Part shown: in pieces, positions 1-11,660 of the stretch
Numbering within the stretch: position 1 is the stretch's first letter
How the letters are laid out: every line of letters begins with the position of its first letter
Origin: Bugula neritina
Lineage: Eukaryota; Bryozoa; Gymnolaemata; Cheilostomatida; Bugulidae
DNA length: 64,000 nt
Direction: 5' to 3'
Assembly: GCA_964035545.1 (NCBI GenBank)
Contig: OZ037771.1
Span: 5,388,628-5,452,627, forward strand
The notes under the pieces: generated by a model
Databases searched by the model: none
The model's input: only the letters and a program-made list of their open reading frames with translations
What the model was told of the DNA's origin: nothing
Position numbers and translations under genes: made by a program

Positions 1-1280
1 TTTATTTATTATAACTATAGTAAATAAACTATTTAAATTGTTACCAAAATTATTAAAGTATAGTGATATATAATCTTTATGCCAATAGCATAAAATCATG
101 ATAATAGTAGTTTGAATGAAGATAGTTATTAGTATGCCAATTAAGCACTAGCTGAAAAACTGAATGTATAAGAATGGTGATGCAACAACAATTTTGATAA
201 TAATGATATTCACAACAAGAGCAATAATTATAAAAAATAATATTGACAAAGACAATGATATTTTACCTAGACTCATCGATTTTTCTCCGGCTCATGGCGA
301 TTGTGGTGGTAATACTATGACAGTACGCTTTCACTGAGAAGGCTAGAAACTAAGCACAACTTTAACCTAAAATTTAATTTAAAAACAAAATATGAAATTA
401 CAAATGCTGCTGCAAGTTAGAGTGAAAATCATGATGATTATAGTCACAAAAGGTGATCAATTTTAAATGCTTTTACTTTGATGGAAAAGTTTTGTTTAGG
501 TTGAAAGTTTGTTTGAAAAAGAGACCTAAACGCATGATTTTACTGAAATTTCAATACGTAACTTAGTACCATTCTCAGAGCTTTTTGCTCTAAAATATGT
601 ATAGTTCAGTTAAAGTGCTGTATTAAAATGTTAACCTCAACCTTAGGTGGCAAAAATAATGAATATATCAAGATGATAAATTACAAATATTAAAACAGAA
701 AGCTAGAATGCAAAACAATATTTAAATATTTATATAATGGAGGTCTTTTTCTACTTGAAACATATCTTTATTGCTAGAAAACTCAAAACATAGTGATTCT
801 AACTAGTATGGCGGTTTTTTAATTTAACAACATAAGAGATATGCTTAAAGAAGGCATTGTGTAGATAAAACATATTTAAAATGAAGGCAAAAGGAAAAAA
901 AAATTCCATTAGTATTACTATTAGTACTAATATTAATAATACTGATAGTATTACTATAACTATGTTATAGTGGTAATTTACTATTTATATTTAGTGGCTA
1001 ACATTGGCAGCGGTCTAGTTTAGTTCGCTGGCATACGATATTGGCTGTCTGCATATTGCTATCTGAATTGGTCTTAAGACTGTCATTGTCCTACTAGCAG
1101 ACAGCCATATCAATAAGCTGAATAGATGAATAGACACATTTACATTTAGTATTGCAACAGCTTGATTTTACTCCTTACAATTTGAATTACATAATCATTA
1201 ATGATCAAGATAATAAATACTTTCAACTCATATCTCTGCTGTCTAGAAAGCAGAGTTTGACAACCTGCAGTAATAAAGTA
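1..1280. other. AT-rich non-coding sequence
   Basis: No coding region is recognisable. The stretch is very AT-rich. Around 905-975 it carries an imperfect simple sequence built from TATTA/AGTA steps, of the same kind seen at 1735-1810, 3205-3459 and 63,700-64,000. Confidence 0.6.
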
Positions 1281-1289
1281 ATATAGTTA

Positions 1290-1620
1290 TATTGGTAGGT
1301 GTGATGTATGTATGGCTTGAATGAAAATGAAATGTATAAAAGGGAGTGTGTATGATAAAGAAAGAGAAAGGAGAGAGAGAGAGAGTGAGAGATGGATTGA
1401 ATGAAGAGATTGAAGATTGTGTAGAATGTATTAAGCTATGTGAGTGAGTGCTAGCCCAAGAAGTCGGCGGCAGAGCATACACAGACAAATACCTCAACCC
1501 GAAGACTCGACAATACACCTACAGACAAATACCTCTATGGACTGACGGGAGCTGGAGTTAGCTCGCAGCCAAGCCAAACAACCCGTGCCTGTATGCTCAC
1601 CTGAAGGCTACAACCCGATT
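1290..1620 (-). repeat. Dispersed LTR-like repeat, copy 1 (inverted)
   Basis: Read on the - strand this matches 5375-5690 on the + strand. Shared blocks include GGGCTAGCACTCACT, a block ending in AACTCCAG, and a TTTTATAC element about 150 bases further on. The two copies lie in opposite orientation either side of the LINE. A TATA-like box and no coding capacity suggest a solo LTR, but no paired LTR or terminal TG..CA could be fixed. The ORFs across it are compositional. Confidence 0.5.
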
Positions 1621-1629
1621 ATATTACTC

Positions 1630-3204
1630 GGTGAATTGTAATAACTGCAAAACAGCATATCCCGATATAACAACTACAAGCATAAATATAAGTAGTAAGT
1701 ACAGGTATAAGATTAGGTAAATACCCAATCTACTATCTAGTAATATTAACATTAGTACACTATTACTAGTACTAGTAGTATTAGTATAACTATAAGTATT
1801 ACTGATTTTCATGTTGATTTTACAGAAAACTGGAGAAAATCACAAAATGATTTATACTATTACCTAAAGTTAATCTGTATAATTATCAATATGATTATAA
1901 ATATCTTATAGTTATTTTTATACTTATAGTTAATGTTATACTTGAAAAAATTATTTAATTTCACTCTTAGTCTTAGTTTTACAATTGACAATTGTGAACT
2001 ACTATCAGTATGAGTATCGGTCTGTATTAATCTTAGATTATTTCATTATTCTATTACTTTGAGTTTGATTGCAAACTATTATGACTAGTATTACTATCAG
2101 TATCAACTTTAAGCATTGTGATTAAATTTAGCTCTCTGCACCAAGAGTTAATTGTATAAATTCTTGAGAATTTTCATTGATAATTCAGAAAATCAAAGAT
2201 TTGTAGAATAAGTCTAGTTTGACTCGCTGTAGCGAAGTTTGCTTTATGAGAAGACAACTAATGTATACAAAACTATTCTCCAGTTTAAATTAGGAATTAA
2301 CTTGTAGCATCACTGCACGTTTTTACACACACGTCAAACTACAACTTGGTGCATTGTTGAAATAAGAAATCACAGCTGCTATAATTTTATAACTGCATAG
2401 CATATGTGGTATTACAACTCATCATGACTCCAACATCTTCTAAGCCAAAGGCCATGATATAACAATAAATTGTAATTCTACACTCCATCATTCTCAGACA
2501 CACCACAAAGCATGACAAAAGCAAAACAATGATAGCTCATAGTTGGCATAGATAATTAGTAACTTTCTCCAATTAGGCTATAAATCCAAAAAATACCATT
2601 CCATCTAATTAGTCATTTTCATTTCATTTTCATCATTGTAATTAGAGTAGGCCTAGTATTGCCTATCAAGCTGTGTATTATCTAGGTCCTAGGAGCTAAC
2701 TAACTACTGTCTGACCTAATTACAGGCTGCTATGTCAGCATGTGCATTGTTACTCTAGCTACTAGAACATTAAAGACAAAAATGCTACCTACTAATATAT
2801 AATATATATTAGTAGGTAGCATGATATATTATATAAGAAAAGAAAAGCCGCATCACCTATGTACTGATGCATTGAGTATAATATAGCTAAGTAAAATTTG
2901 TCATTTCTATATATAACATTCACACCTAATAAGGTTATCTGTCCCTGATAACCGAATTTAATTAAACATATTCACTAAAAAAAACCAATTATTCCTGCTC
3001 ATATAGGTCTATATAGATGATCGCTGTTGGCAATATTTCTACTACAACGGGAAAATTTAAAAAGCGGAAGCAGTTATGATAGTAGATCCACACTAAATAA
3101 CTCATCCATCATCCATGCCTATAAAATACAAAATGGCGTCGAGTTAAACTGAATATTAAATAATATAGTGACTGATGGTTATTCTACTGGATTAAGATTA
3201 CGTC
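1630..3204. other. AT-rich non-coding sequence with simple-sequence patches
   Basis: No gene is seen. The region contains the palindrome listed separately and TATTAG-type simple sequence near 1735-1810. The short ORFs here lack any family signal. Confidence 0.55.
2782..2822. repeat. 41-bp near-perfect palindrome
   Basis: Two 20-base arms are exactly complementary around a single central A. The left arm begins ATGCTACCTACTAAT and the right arm ends ATTAGTAGGTAGCAT. It could extrude as a cruciform or form a hairpin in RNA. It may be the fused terminal inverted repeats of a tiny DNA transposon. No flanking target duplication was identified. Confidence 0.85.
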
Positions 3205-3459
3205 TACATGTACTACTAGTACTAGCTATAACTCACTAACTTATGCTGTAAGTATAAGAATAACTTTAAGTCTATTACTATTAGTATTAGTATTACTATA
3301 AGTTGAGTATCAGTATAACTTAATATAACTATAAGTATAAGTATAAGTATAAGTATAACTTTAACTATTACTATAGTATTAGTATTAGTAAGTAAGTAAC
3401 TATTAGTATTAGTATTAGACTTACTCTTAGTAATAGTAATACTTATAGTTATACTAATA
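3205..3459. repeat. TATTAGTATTACTATAAGT-type simple sequence
   Basis: Degenerate tandem AGTATT/ACTATAAGT units run right up to the truncated 5' end of the LINE. The LINE may have inserted into the array, or the array may have grown from the junction. Confidence 0.75.
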
Positions 3460-4870
3460 CAGATCCGCAAATGCCAATTACTAATAAACCCCAATATCAA
3501 TGCAGAGTGTCTTCAGCATATCTTCGCTGCTTCATTAAAACAAGGTGTGCTCCCAGGTGCATGGAAGACTCAGACTGCCAACATCACTCCTATATATAAG
3601 AAAGGTGAAAAAGAGAAGCCATGCAATTATCGACCTATTTCATTGACAAGTATCCCCTGCAAAATGCTAGAACATATTATATTACACTATCTAAATAAAA
3701 CACTAAATACAATTTTGGTTAATAGTCAACATGGATTTAGACGTGGCATTTCATGTGACACTCAATTGTGTGCAACTTTTCATGATCTTGCAAGAGCCGC
3801 CGACAACTCATCAACTACTCACGCAGTAATTCTAGATTTTAAAAAGGCCTTCGATAAAGTTCCTCATTTACTGCTCATAAAGAAAATCAGGCGAATTAAA
3901 GGAATTGACCCATTTGTTGCCAATTGGATACAGAGCTTTTTGACTGACAGAAGTCAAAAAGTGGTGATCAAAGGGACAGAATCATCTGAACTAAGTGTAA
4001 CATCTGGAGTCCCCCAAGGATCAGTTCTTGGACCAACACTCTTCCTAATTTACATCAATGACCTCCCTCAATCTGTCTCATGCAAAGTTAGTCTATATGC
4101 TGACGACACACTTCTATATGCTGAAGTTAACAACAAAATACAACAGGAAGCTTTTCAGAGAGACCTAAACTCACTTTATAACTGGTCACTTAAATGGAAA
4201 ATGCGGTTTAATACCGATAAGTGCGAAGTGATTATATTTGGTAAAAATGATGACACCTCCCATCTATATTCACTTGGTGACACCACTCTTAGAACCGTTG
4301 AAGAGGCCAAATATCTTGGGAGTAATCATGCAGTCTAACCTAAAGTTTGACAGACATATTACATCTAAAGTCAACAATGCAAGCAAAATACTTGGCTGTA
4401 TCAAGCATACAATCTACAATGCACCCATGAAGGCAAAATTAATTGCATACCTTAGTCTATGTAGACCTATCCTTGAGTATGCAGACACGTTGTGGGATCC
4501 GACTAACAAGAGTGCCTGTGAGGAGATTGAACATGTTCAAAATCAAGCCATCAGGTTTATCGCTAACCTCAAAGGAAGATGTGGCATCAGTGACGCTCGA
4601 ACTGAATTGCAGCTTAAAACTCTTGCGAGCCGACGAAGAGACCATAGAATAACTTTGTTAATGAGAATACTCTCAGATGAAGAGCGCCATAAAGCGCTTT
4701 CATCTGCTTATGATGAACTATTAAATTCAAATCGGTCAATAAACACTCGATCTGCTAAGAAAGGAGAACCAACATCAATTTCTGCATCCTCACAGACCTT
4801 TCACCACAGTTTTCTCCCTCGAAGCATCAGAGATTTGGGGATACCACCTCATAACACAAACTCAGCTTAG
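3460..4870 (+). pseudogene. 5'-truncated non-LTR retrotransposon (Jockey/CR1-like), reverse transcriptase
   Basis: The reading frame opens directly out of simple sequence at about 3460, without a start codon, so the endonuclease and ORF1 parts are missing. This is typical of 5' truncation during target-primed reverse transcription. RT landmarks appear in order: YRPISLTSI, HGFRRG, the first catalytic aspartate in LDFKKAFDKV, SGVPQGSVLGP, and the YADD box. The frame breaks at 4318-4320, where one extra G splits KYLG from VIMQSNLKFD. The C-terminal part then continues to a stop at 4870, including the HVQNQAIRFI segment seen in many LINEs. One single-base lesion in the RT makes this a fairly young but dead copy. 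Family assignment beyond the Jockey/CR1 group is not certain. Confidence 0.85.
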
Positions 4871-5096
4871 CTATGTGCTAAAACCCCTTTACATTACAAT
4901 TAAAATATCCAAACTTAGCTACATGCTAGAACAGATACATTTCAACACATGGTAAACCCAAACAAAACCAACATAAGAGGCACTCATAGTTTTGCGCCTG
5001 TAGGTGTTAGCAGAGTGTTCTAATTTTTACGAGGTGAGTTAATAGTAACAGTAATAGAATAAGTAGAGTTAAACGATGAACTTAAAGATAAATTTA
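4871..5096 (+). other. Probable LINE 3' UTR
   Basis: Non-coding sequence follows the LINE stop. It contains two related TTAGCTAYRTGCTA blocks and ends near AGTAACAGTAATAG-type simple sequence. No poly(A) tail is seen, which would fit a CR1-like element with a microsatellite tail. Confidence 0.35.
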
Positions 5097-5370
5097 ATGA
5101 CTAAAGCTAAAATGTTCGTATCGACTGACACTGACAGTTACAGAGAGTGTGACACTCACACTCACCGTGACTGACACCTACTCACTGAAACTTGGCCTTG
5201 CATAATGATAAGGCTGAAGAGTCACTTATTATTGTATTTACATTTCAGTTTGTTATTACTTATACTTATAGTTATTTAGTTTTAACGATAATGTTTATGA
5301 TTTATAAATTGTAACTGTGTTGTGGTGGGTTTTTATAATTTAGAGCTATTGCAAACTCACCCAATAATAT
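5097..5370 (+). repeat. Dispersed repeat, copy 1 (second copy at 18,075-18,290)
   Basis: It aligns over about 220 bases with 18,075-18,290 in the same orientation. Shared blocks are GTGACTGACACCTAC, CCTTGCATAATGATA, GAAGAGTCACTTATT, TTATTTAGTTTTAACGATAA and ATTGCAAACTCACC. Both copies end at AATAATAT; here the LTR-like repeat follows, and at 18.3 kb a long (AT)n tract follows. No coding capacity is seen. It may be a SINE/MITE or the untranslated part of a larger element. Confidence 0.75.
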
Positions 5371-5374
5371 ACAT

Positions 5375-5690
5375 ATGTCGGGGCTGCCGGGTTAGCTCGG
5401 GTCGATATGTTGATACGGGGTTGCTTAGTTTGTAATAAGATAACTCCAGTTCCTGTCAGTCTTTAGAGGGTAGAGTTAGAACTCCAGGTTATGGTGTTTG
5501 TCAGGTGATGCTCCGAAGTCTAGGATCCTGGGCTAGCACTCACTACCATACCCTAACACATTTTATTGTGTCTGTACACATTCCATGTTCACAATTCTCA
5601 ATTACCCGTCAATCAATTCTTCAATTCTCGCAATCTCTCATATACACTCGGTTTTATACCTGCAACACTCATGCAGGCCACTCCGAGTGG
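5375..5690 (+). repeat. Dispersed LTR-like repeat, copy 2
   Basis: This is the + strand counterpart of 1290-1620. It starts TGTCGGGGCTGCCGGG, is G+C-richer than its surroundings, and carries GGTTTTATACC as a possible core promoter. It directly abuts the preceding repeat, so the two may be parts of one element. Confidence 0.5.
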
Positions 5691-5699
5691 TCTATTGGT

Positions 5700-6327
5700 A
5701 AAAATTTATCAACTGGTACTGTTGAACAGCAAAAGACCAACTTTTGCTGTCAAAATTTTTTATTTTATCCTAAAATTAAAGCATTTGCACCGCATTTTAA
5801 AGCATAATTTGCAAGTTTATATCATAGCATCAATTCAAGTATGCACCACATTTAAAAAGCATTGTAACGAAAACTAAATGATATATAACTGTGCAGATAT
5901 CTGCAACTGTGTTTTATGGTTTGGTTCCATTTGTTATGTCGCAAGTCCTAACTGAATCTATAAATGGCAAAGTAAACCTGATTTGCACTAAAGTCTACAT
6001 GATGACTTTGCTAAGTAGTGGCTTTGTTACCTGATCTAACCTGTCAAAGTCTAGAACCAACTTGATGTTCAGCCTACAAGTAACATAATTTGCGAAATAT
6101 TAACTTGCTACGTTATAAATCAAAATATTTCATTATAATATGACTAAAAAGTGGAAGTTATAATTCTGAACTAGGTGTCAGATTGTCGATAAGTTGGTTG
6201 AAAAGCATACAAATTGGTTATGATGTTAGCTGGATATATGTTATATTTTATACAAAGAATATGTTATATTTATGATAGCATGTTATATTACCAAGTAGAT
6301 ACAATATTAAAAGAAATTGGTGGTTAG

Positions 6328-6358
<31 letters not shown>

Positions 6359-6415
6359 AAAGAAGATAGATAGATATATTAAAAACACAAAGGTTATTAA
6401 AGGTTTCTAGCTCAA
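5700..6415. other. AT-rich non-coding sequence with (AT)n tract
   Basis: No coding family is recognised. An (AT)n dinucleotide tract lies at about 6327-6354. Confidence 0.5.
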
Positions 6416-6419
6416 TGAT

Positions 6420-8147
6420 TTACAAATATATAAGAAAACAAATAGACTGGTTATGTTTATATCTGCAAGTCAAATATTGGCCACAATCGCTTGTAGCGTT
6501 CATTACCAGCATAACATAATTTTTGGTGCGATTGCCATCAGCAGATCGATGGGCTCTCAGCCAAGTCTTAACATAGGGAGTAGGGTTGAAGACAGATATT
6601 GGAGGACCGAGTAGGGATATAAATACCATATCTGAAACATGTATAAAAAGTTTGTTTCGTAAATCTGTGCAAAAATTATTCATTGCACTAATTCCACGTT
6701 CGCAATCACTACTACTCACTGGCATCGAATTAACTATAGCTTTGATGTGCACAATTTGCTTAGGTATACAAGCCAGGTTATCAATGTAGTCCCTAAACGA
6801 CGTTAATATGTCGTTTGGGAATTTTTTGCAGAGTGTCTTATCTCCTTTCTTCATCATACCATGGCGGTTCAACATCACTTGGCCATTTTATTGGCTCAAG
6901 GCAGTTGAGTAGTGCAAGCATTTGTTGCAGATCATCTTTTTCACACTCACGGCGCAGTCCTGACGAAATTGTACCTTCAAGGCGACTCTGCATATTGTCT
7001 ATCAGAGCTTGTAAACATGCATCTTTGCTCATTACTGGCCCATGTAACTTCAAATCAATGCCTTTGAATTTGTTTTCGCTCTTTGCCCTAGCATATTCTT
7101 GATGCGATGTTCCAGAGCTATTTGGTCCCTTTTGACTATTCAATGCCCTTAATAGAGTTTTCAACCGAGCATATGCTGTTGCCAAATTTATATTTTCAGA
7201 CTGCAAAGCTTCTGAAAAGAGTCCTATTTCTCTAAGACTATCGTGAAGTAAAGCTAAACTAGAAACGAACTGTGAATTTTGAAGCATGTTGAAAAGGCCC
7301 TTATAGAGGGAGTTGTTTGAGCTCGACTCCTGGGCATGCTGTATCGGGGCAGGATAGCAATGCCATATGGCATCAACTGTTTGGGAAACTGGAGGCAGCC
7401 CACCTTTTTTCCGCATTTGAATATTCAGTTGAGCTACACATGAATCTGCAGAAAAAAAATCTAGCTTTACAAGGCCAAGCAAAAATGAAAAAGCTTCATC
7501 ATACACATTGTCTGGATCAAAATAAGATGATCTGATGTAGACTGCCAAAACCTATCTATTTGAAACAGATGTCGATTCACAAATGATTAATGACACTTTG
7601 TTGGAGTTGATTATCTTATTTATAAATTCGTTTTTCATCTCAGAAGTTATGTGAGATATTATTTCGTAAGCTGGAGCACAAGAGTAAAGAGATATGTCAC
7701 AATCACTGCCTTTCAACTTATTTAGCTCTATTAAATGAGACATATCAAAATAAGGCCTATTTAGTTTTGCAATATGGTAGGCACATCTAAAACATTTTCA
7801 GTTGCTTCTTCATGCTGTCGACTTGTAGCGGCAAGCATTGTTGGCAAAACGTGTTACTCACTTTTTTGCTTGCATATATAGCATCTCCATGTGCTTCACT
7901 GTGATTGTGGTAGACAATTTTTTTCAAGTGATGTCAACTGCTTTGTCATGGTGTCACCATACCAGAAAACACCACTGCTTGTCCACTCCAACCTTAATCG
8001 AGATGTTTTCGTAGCGGGTGGGGTAAATCTCTTTGCAGGAGAACAGACCTGACAAAGTAATGCTCCACCTTGTTTGAGCTTGAGCCAGGGGTATTGAGCT
8101 CGTTTCTCCGCCCACTTTTCAGCAGACCAGCATGGTGGTAAATCCAT
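6420..8147 (-). pseudogene. Decayed hAT-type transposase (KIAA1586/zf-TTF-like)
   Basis: Three regions read in order on the - strand. First is an N-terminal TTF/BED-like zinc-binding region with CQVCSPAKRF and, after a frameshift in an A-run near 7918-7925, YHNHSEAHGDAIYA. Next is the core with AYHIAKLNRPYFDMSHL, ICESTSVSNR and a long helical segment. Last is the hAT C-terminal dimerisation region with PVSSSDCERGISAMN and LRNKL. The family normally has Asp in the motif read here as IICEST, so the first catalytic acidic residue is replaced by Cys. A TAG stop follows at 7552-7554, and further frame breaks lie near 7795 and 6845. This is a dead transposon or processed relic, not a functional SUMO-ligase-like gene. 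Confidence 0.8.
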
Positions 8148-8339
8148 TCCGCCTTTTTCCTACAAGTATATCTTCAAAATATACACACCTGCACAAAGCA
8201 ATCCTAACTTAAAAAATAATATAGTTGTTAAATTTAAACCTACCCCAACTATAGTAGGGTGTGAAGTGGCACATAGAGTGCGCATGATTTGCGGCAAAAC
8301 TCGGTCTCACGACCAATGTTCATAACCTACCAGAGAGCT

Positions 8340-8820
8340 CTTAAAAGCTTTTCCAGAGTTTGGTTTATTCGCTCCATCAAAGAGTTCCTTTGAGGACGGT
8401 AGAGTAAAGTTTAAATTTTCTCACATTCCCAGAAATTGCAACAGGCCTGAAAAAGTTTGGATTGGAACTGAGAACCTTGATCTGAGTGAATAATTTTAGG
8501 GATTTCAAAAGGTGCACTTTAAGGGGTGTGTGTTCTGGTTCATTGAATATCTTTATTGAAGCTGTGGTGTCCACAATGTGTTTTATTATTACATATCCTG
8601 CCATCCCTTCATTTACTTGAAAGTCTTGTTTTTCTATGCTCTCTTGTTCTGGTAGAGTACCATCTCACCTACTCGCAGATCAATCGGACTGGCGTTTATC
8701 TCACATTATCTCTTCTGCTTGTCTTTCCCTTTCCTTATTAGCAGTCTGGCTTAGTTCCAGACCTCTTGCATCCTGCAATGTAGCTTGGTTACGTATGGCA
8801 CGTCCATCTGGTTTCTAGCT
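8340..8820 (-). pseudogene. Gypsy-A copy 3: integrase C-terminal fragment
   Basis: About 450 bases match the part of Gypsy-A copy 1 that encodes the integrase C-terminal (GPY/F-like) region. It reads MAGYVIIKHIVDTTASI and FNEPEHTPLKVHL, against IIKHITDTTAAIQLFNEPDQ in copy 1. The segment at 8690-8820 parallels 14,790-14,930. Both ends are truncated and the frame is broken. Confidence 0.75.
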
Positions 8821-8875
8821 AAGTTAACTTCCGCTGCGGTTTCTGATTTTAATAAGTTGTTTTATTTTCGGCAGA

Positions 8876-9350
8876 GCTTGATGTCGGAGGTGGAGATGCG
8901 GATTTTTCTGCTGCTTCAGCAATTTGTAGTTGTGTGATGCTACATATTGTTAGTCAATGCTTGCTAGCCGCGCAATGTGTTTGTTGAGTTATTGTTTTTT
9001 TGTTAGTTATTGATGCTTATATGCTGCTGTCTGGCTGTGATTATGAGTATCAGTTGTTTCCCAGTAATGAATTTCAGTATTGTTTTATAGTTTACCAATG
9101 TGTATAATTGCCTTGTAATCAGAGTTGACTGTTGATGTTTATCAATATTTTTAATTATTTGTATACTTCTCATAATTAGTTGGAACAGAATGATTGCTTT
9201 TTGTTCTACTTGCAGCATTGTGGTTGATAATACCACTATGATTATCCTTGATAGTTATTTATTACTGTCAGACTGTGTATAATAAAAGAAAGGAATGAAT
9301 GGCAAGTAGGTGTGCTGACAAAGCATAAGCCACAGTCTTGGCAGTTGGAT
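8876..9350 (-). repeat. Repeat pair member, shared with 23,845-24,330
   Basis: It is strongly similar in the same orientation to 23,845-24,330, including GCAATTTGTAGTTGTGTGAT, TGCTGCTGTCTGGCTGTGAT and AATAAAAGAAAGGAATGAAT. In both copies the high-coordinate end encodes a short integrase piece, KHPTAKT on the - strand. It is therefore the 3' part of Gypsy-B, possibly including an LTR. Confidence 0.75.
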
Positions 9351-9572
9351 GCTTTGATAAAAGCGTAGCTGATATACCATGTCAATGTCAAACTTCTTTG
9401 TTTCCAAGTATCGAAATATGTGACCAAAATAGCCATCTGTCAGCAGTTCCGACTTGGTTTGTTGGGCTGTGTATTTGCTCTTAAGCATTTGTTCAAAGGT
9501 GTCCAGCGCATTTCTCTCAACATTTGGGGTAATAGGGTCAACTGGATTTTCACATCCTTCATCATCGGTCAA
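9255..9572 (-). pseudogene. Gypsy-B relic: CENPVDPITPN segment fused to integrase fragment
   Basis: The - strand reads CENPVDPITPN, LLTDGYFGHIFRYLETK and FDIDM, closely similar to 27,110-27,376 (CENPLDPITPN, LLTDSYFGVILRFLETK). At 27 kb the segment lies downstream of an aspartic-protease motif. Here it is joined within a few bases to an integrase stretch (SKHPTAKTVAYALSAHLLA, in another frame). The reverse transcriptase is absent. The function of the CENP segment is not recognised. Confidence 0.6.
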
Positions 9573-9699
9573 ATGAGGTCCTTCTTGGAAGTACTGACGT
9601 TATTATGTTCTTCCTAAACTTTCTCAACAATTTCCTTTACCTTCGATCTTTTGGGCTTGTCAACTTTGATGCCTTTGTTCTTAATTATTCTTAATATTT

Positions 9700-10060
9700 T
9701 ACAAACCGTACTCCTCTTTTTTTCGACCAACTGTTAAAAAGTTCTTACTAACTGCCGGCTTCATACCACCAGCTGAAACCTCATCATTTCTGACGCAATT
9801 ATGCTCTGGTGGTATACTGTCTTTATGACTGACACATGAAAAGCAAGAACTAGATGAAACTTCAGTATCTGCTATTTTAACTGGTTTTCCTACTGTGTGG
9901 GTAGTAATAGTTATAGCTACCCCATTCTTCCTATTAAAGCCCCTACGCTGCCAGGTACCATCACAAGATTCTGCTATATTACTACTATTAGTTTTACTAG
10001 CAGATTTTTTGGCCTGATTTAGTTTGTCTATAGTATATCTGTTGCTACATTAAAGGCTCA
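9700..10060 (-). pseudogene. Mutator-like transposase fragment
   Basis: One open - strand stretch of about 110 codons ends at a stop near 9697. It reads SCDGTWQRRGFNRKNGVAIT, then ITTHTVGKPVKIADTEVS, a CFSC pair, HNC, and SAGGMKPA. This matches the pattern of the Mutator-like transposase domain of invertebrate genomes: DGTWQ.RGF...NGV, a Cys pair, H.C, then S.G.M. No N-terminus or further catalytic residues remain, so it is a fragment. The assignment is from the remembered motif order only. Confidence 0.6.
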
Positions 10061-10519
10061 TCCAACTAGTCAATATGAATATAAATATTCTCTAATAAAA
10101 CTGTCAAAATAAGTAAATGTCAACGCCTTGTAGTATAAACTGTCAATAAATAAAGAGTTCAACCTGTCTACTCTTGGTTTTTACCAGTTGGGAGAAAATT
10201 TAGATGAAGGATTGATGATAAATTGTCAGATTATTTTAGCAGGTTGGAATATCACACGTAGTTTCTTTGTTTGTGTTGGCCAACAAGATTTGCATCACAT
10301 CACTCGATAAGTACAACCAATAAATGGGGCAATTTAAAGGTCGAAGTAATAAAATCCGAACAAATAGCGTAATCCAATTAACTTTGTTTTGTTACCAAGT
10401 ATATAAACCAATCATTTTATAGCATTTGCAGGCTGGTGCACGTCACACCTGCAAAAGTCAAAGTAGCTTCTCTTTTTATATACCCTACATAAATGAATAG
10501 TATTATACGCCTTTTTATA
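10061..10519. other. Non-coding sequence
   Basis: AT-rich sequence between relics. No family signal was seen on either strand. Confidence 0.5.
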
Positions 10520-10790
10520 AATGTCGTCTGAGAATGAAGCTGTTTTTGAACTAGTAGTTGTTTAAAAATGAAGGTTGTGGAATGACTTGTCACCCTTGAT
10601 CGATTTTTTACTTTTATGGTTAACCAAACAGGGAATTTCTTCCTCACACTTCGTCTTGAATCTGTTGAGAACCATAACCTTTCCATGCTTTCTGTTTTCT
10701 TTCTATGTTGTGGTGATATATTTCACTTCCATTAACAGCAGTAATTTCCTTGAAGGATTTAACCTCCTGTACAGATCCGACTGTCGGATC
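10520..10790. repeat. Repeat pair copy 1 (second copy at 11,820-12,068)
   Basis: The two stretches align in direct orientation over about 250 bases, with shared GAACTAGTAG, CTTGATYGATTTTTT and TTTCCTTGAAGG. A - strand frame is partly conserved between them (KGKKSIKDDR in one, KSKKSIKGDK in the other). They are therefore probably degraded coding pieces of one unrecognised element. Confidence 0.65.
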
Positions 10791-11479
10791 TGGCAGGGAA
10801 GCGGATTTACTTACCAGTTTATCATTTTCTTGGTTAGAAAGTTTTTTAAAAACATATGTAATATATGTATATATAGTATATAATTTCCAAATTTATTAGG
10901 AAACATAATATATGTGAAAAAACATATTTTTACTTCATCCAAAGTTAAAATGTTAAACTAAATGTCACAGTAGCAAAATGCTTCATCACGCAGACTCTCT
11001 TGAAAAAGTTTACCCTGTATTGTATCTTACCTGCTTCTACACCAAATTTAGTTTTCAACAGGACAGCCCCTACTCTTTTAGTGAGTACATCAAGATTGGC
11101 AAGAATGTTTATCTGTCATTCTCAGTTTTTACCAACAAGTCAACTTAAACCTGTTTTTGAAAACCATTCACTGTTGTTTTTCTTCATTTGAAACGTATTC
11201 TCACTGGTTTGTGAAAAGTAAAGCCATTGAAGAAGTCTTCGACTTTAACAGTTCTTTGTAAGAGGTTTAACTCTTCCCATAGCCAAACTATTATGAGGAG
11301 TACAAGTGTGTATGTTGCATGTACTGTCTTATGTTCTACGTAATAATGTATTTATCTTACTCTGTCGAATTGTTGCCGGCTCTTCCATACCACTCCTTTG
11401 AGTTTTTTTGTTGCTGCCTTGTTTCTTAAAAGCTGGGTAATATTCATTCGTTTCAATTTACTCCCACACATGCATTAAC
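10791..11479. other. Non-coding sequence
   Basis: An AT-rich, TATA-repeat-containing stretch (10,850-10,885) and otherwise featureless sequence. No gene is supported. Confidence 0.5.
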
Positions 11480-11660
11480 ACGGTAGCTGTAGTATCAGCG
11501 GTCGTGTTTCTGGCCGCCATGATGACATCAGTGGTTCTGACTGTAGTGGTAGCTGTCGTAGCAGTGAGTCTATATAAGTCAAATATGACTTACTTGAATT
11601 TAGATCCAGAAAGGCTCATCTTTGACACAGCCGTTAAATACAAAAAACCGTAAAATTACC
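11480..11660. repeat. Three-copy dispersed repeat, copy A
   Basis: It is related to 18,425-18,630 and 19,575-19,740, all in the same orientation. Shared blocks are a GTAGCTG(T/A)CGTAGC-like core, GATCTAGATCCA-type sequence and ATCTTTGACACAG followed by a TTA(A/G)A segment. No coding potential is recognised. Confidence 0.65.

Noticed and set aside
5505-5877. Overlapping 100-codon + strand ORFs
   Set aside because: They lie in the LTR-like repeat, have no conserved motif, and the inverted copy at 1.3 kb is open on the matching strand for the same compositional reason.
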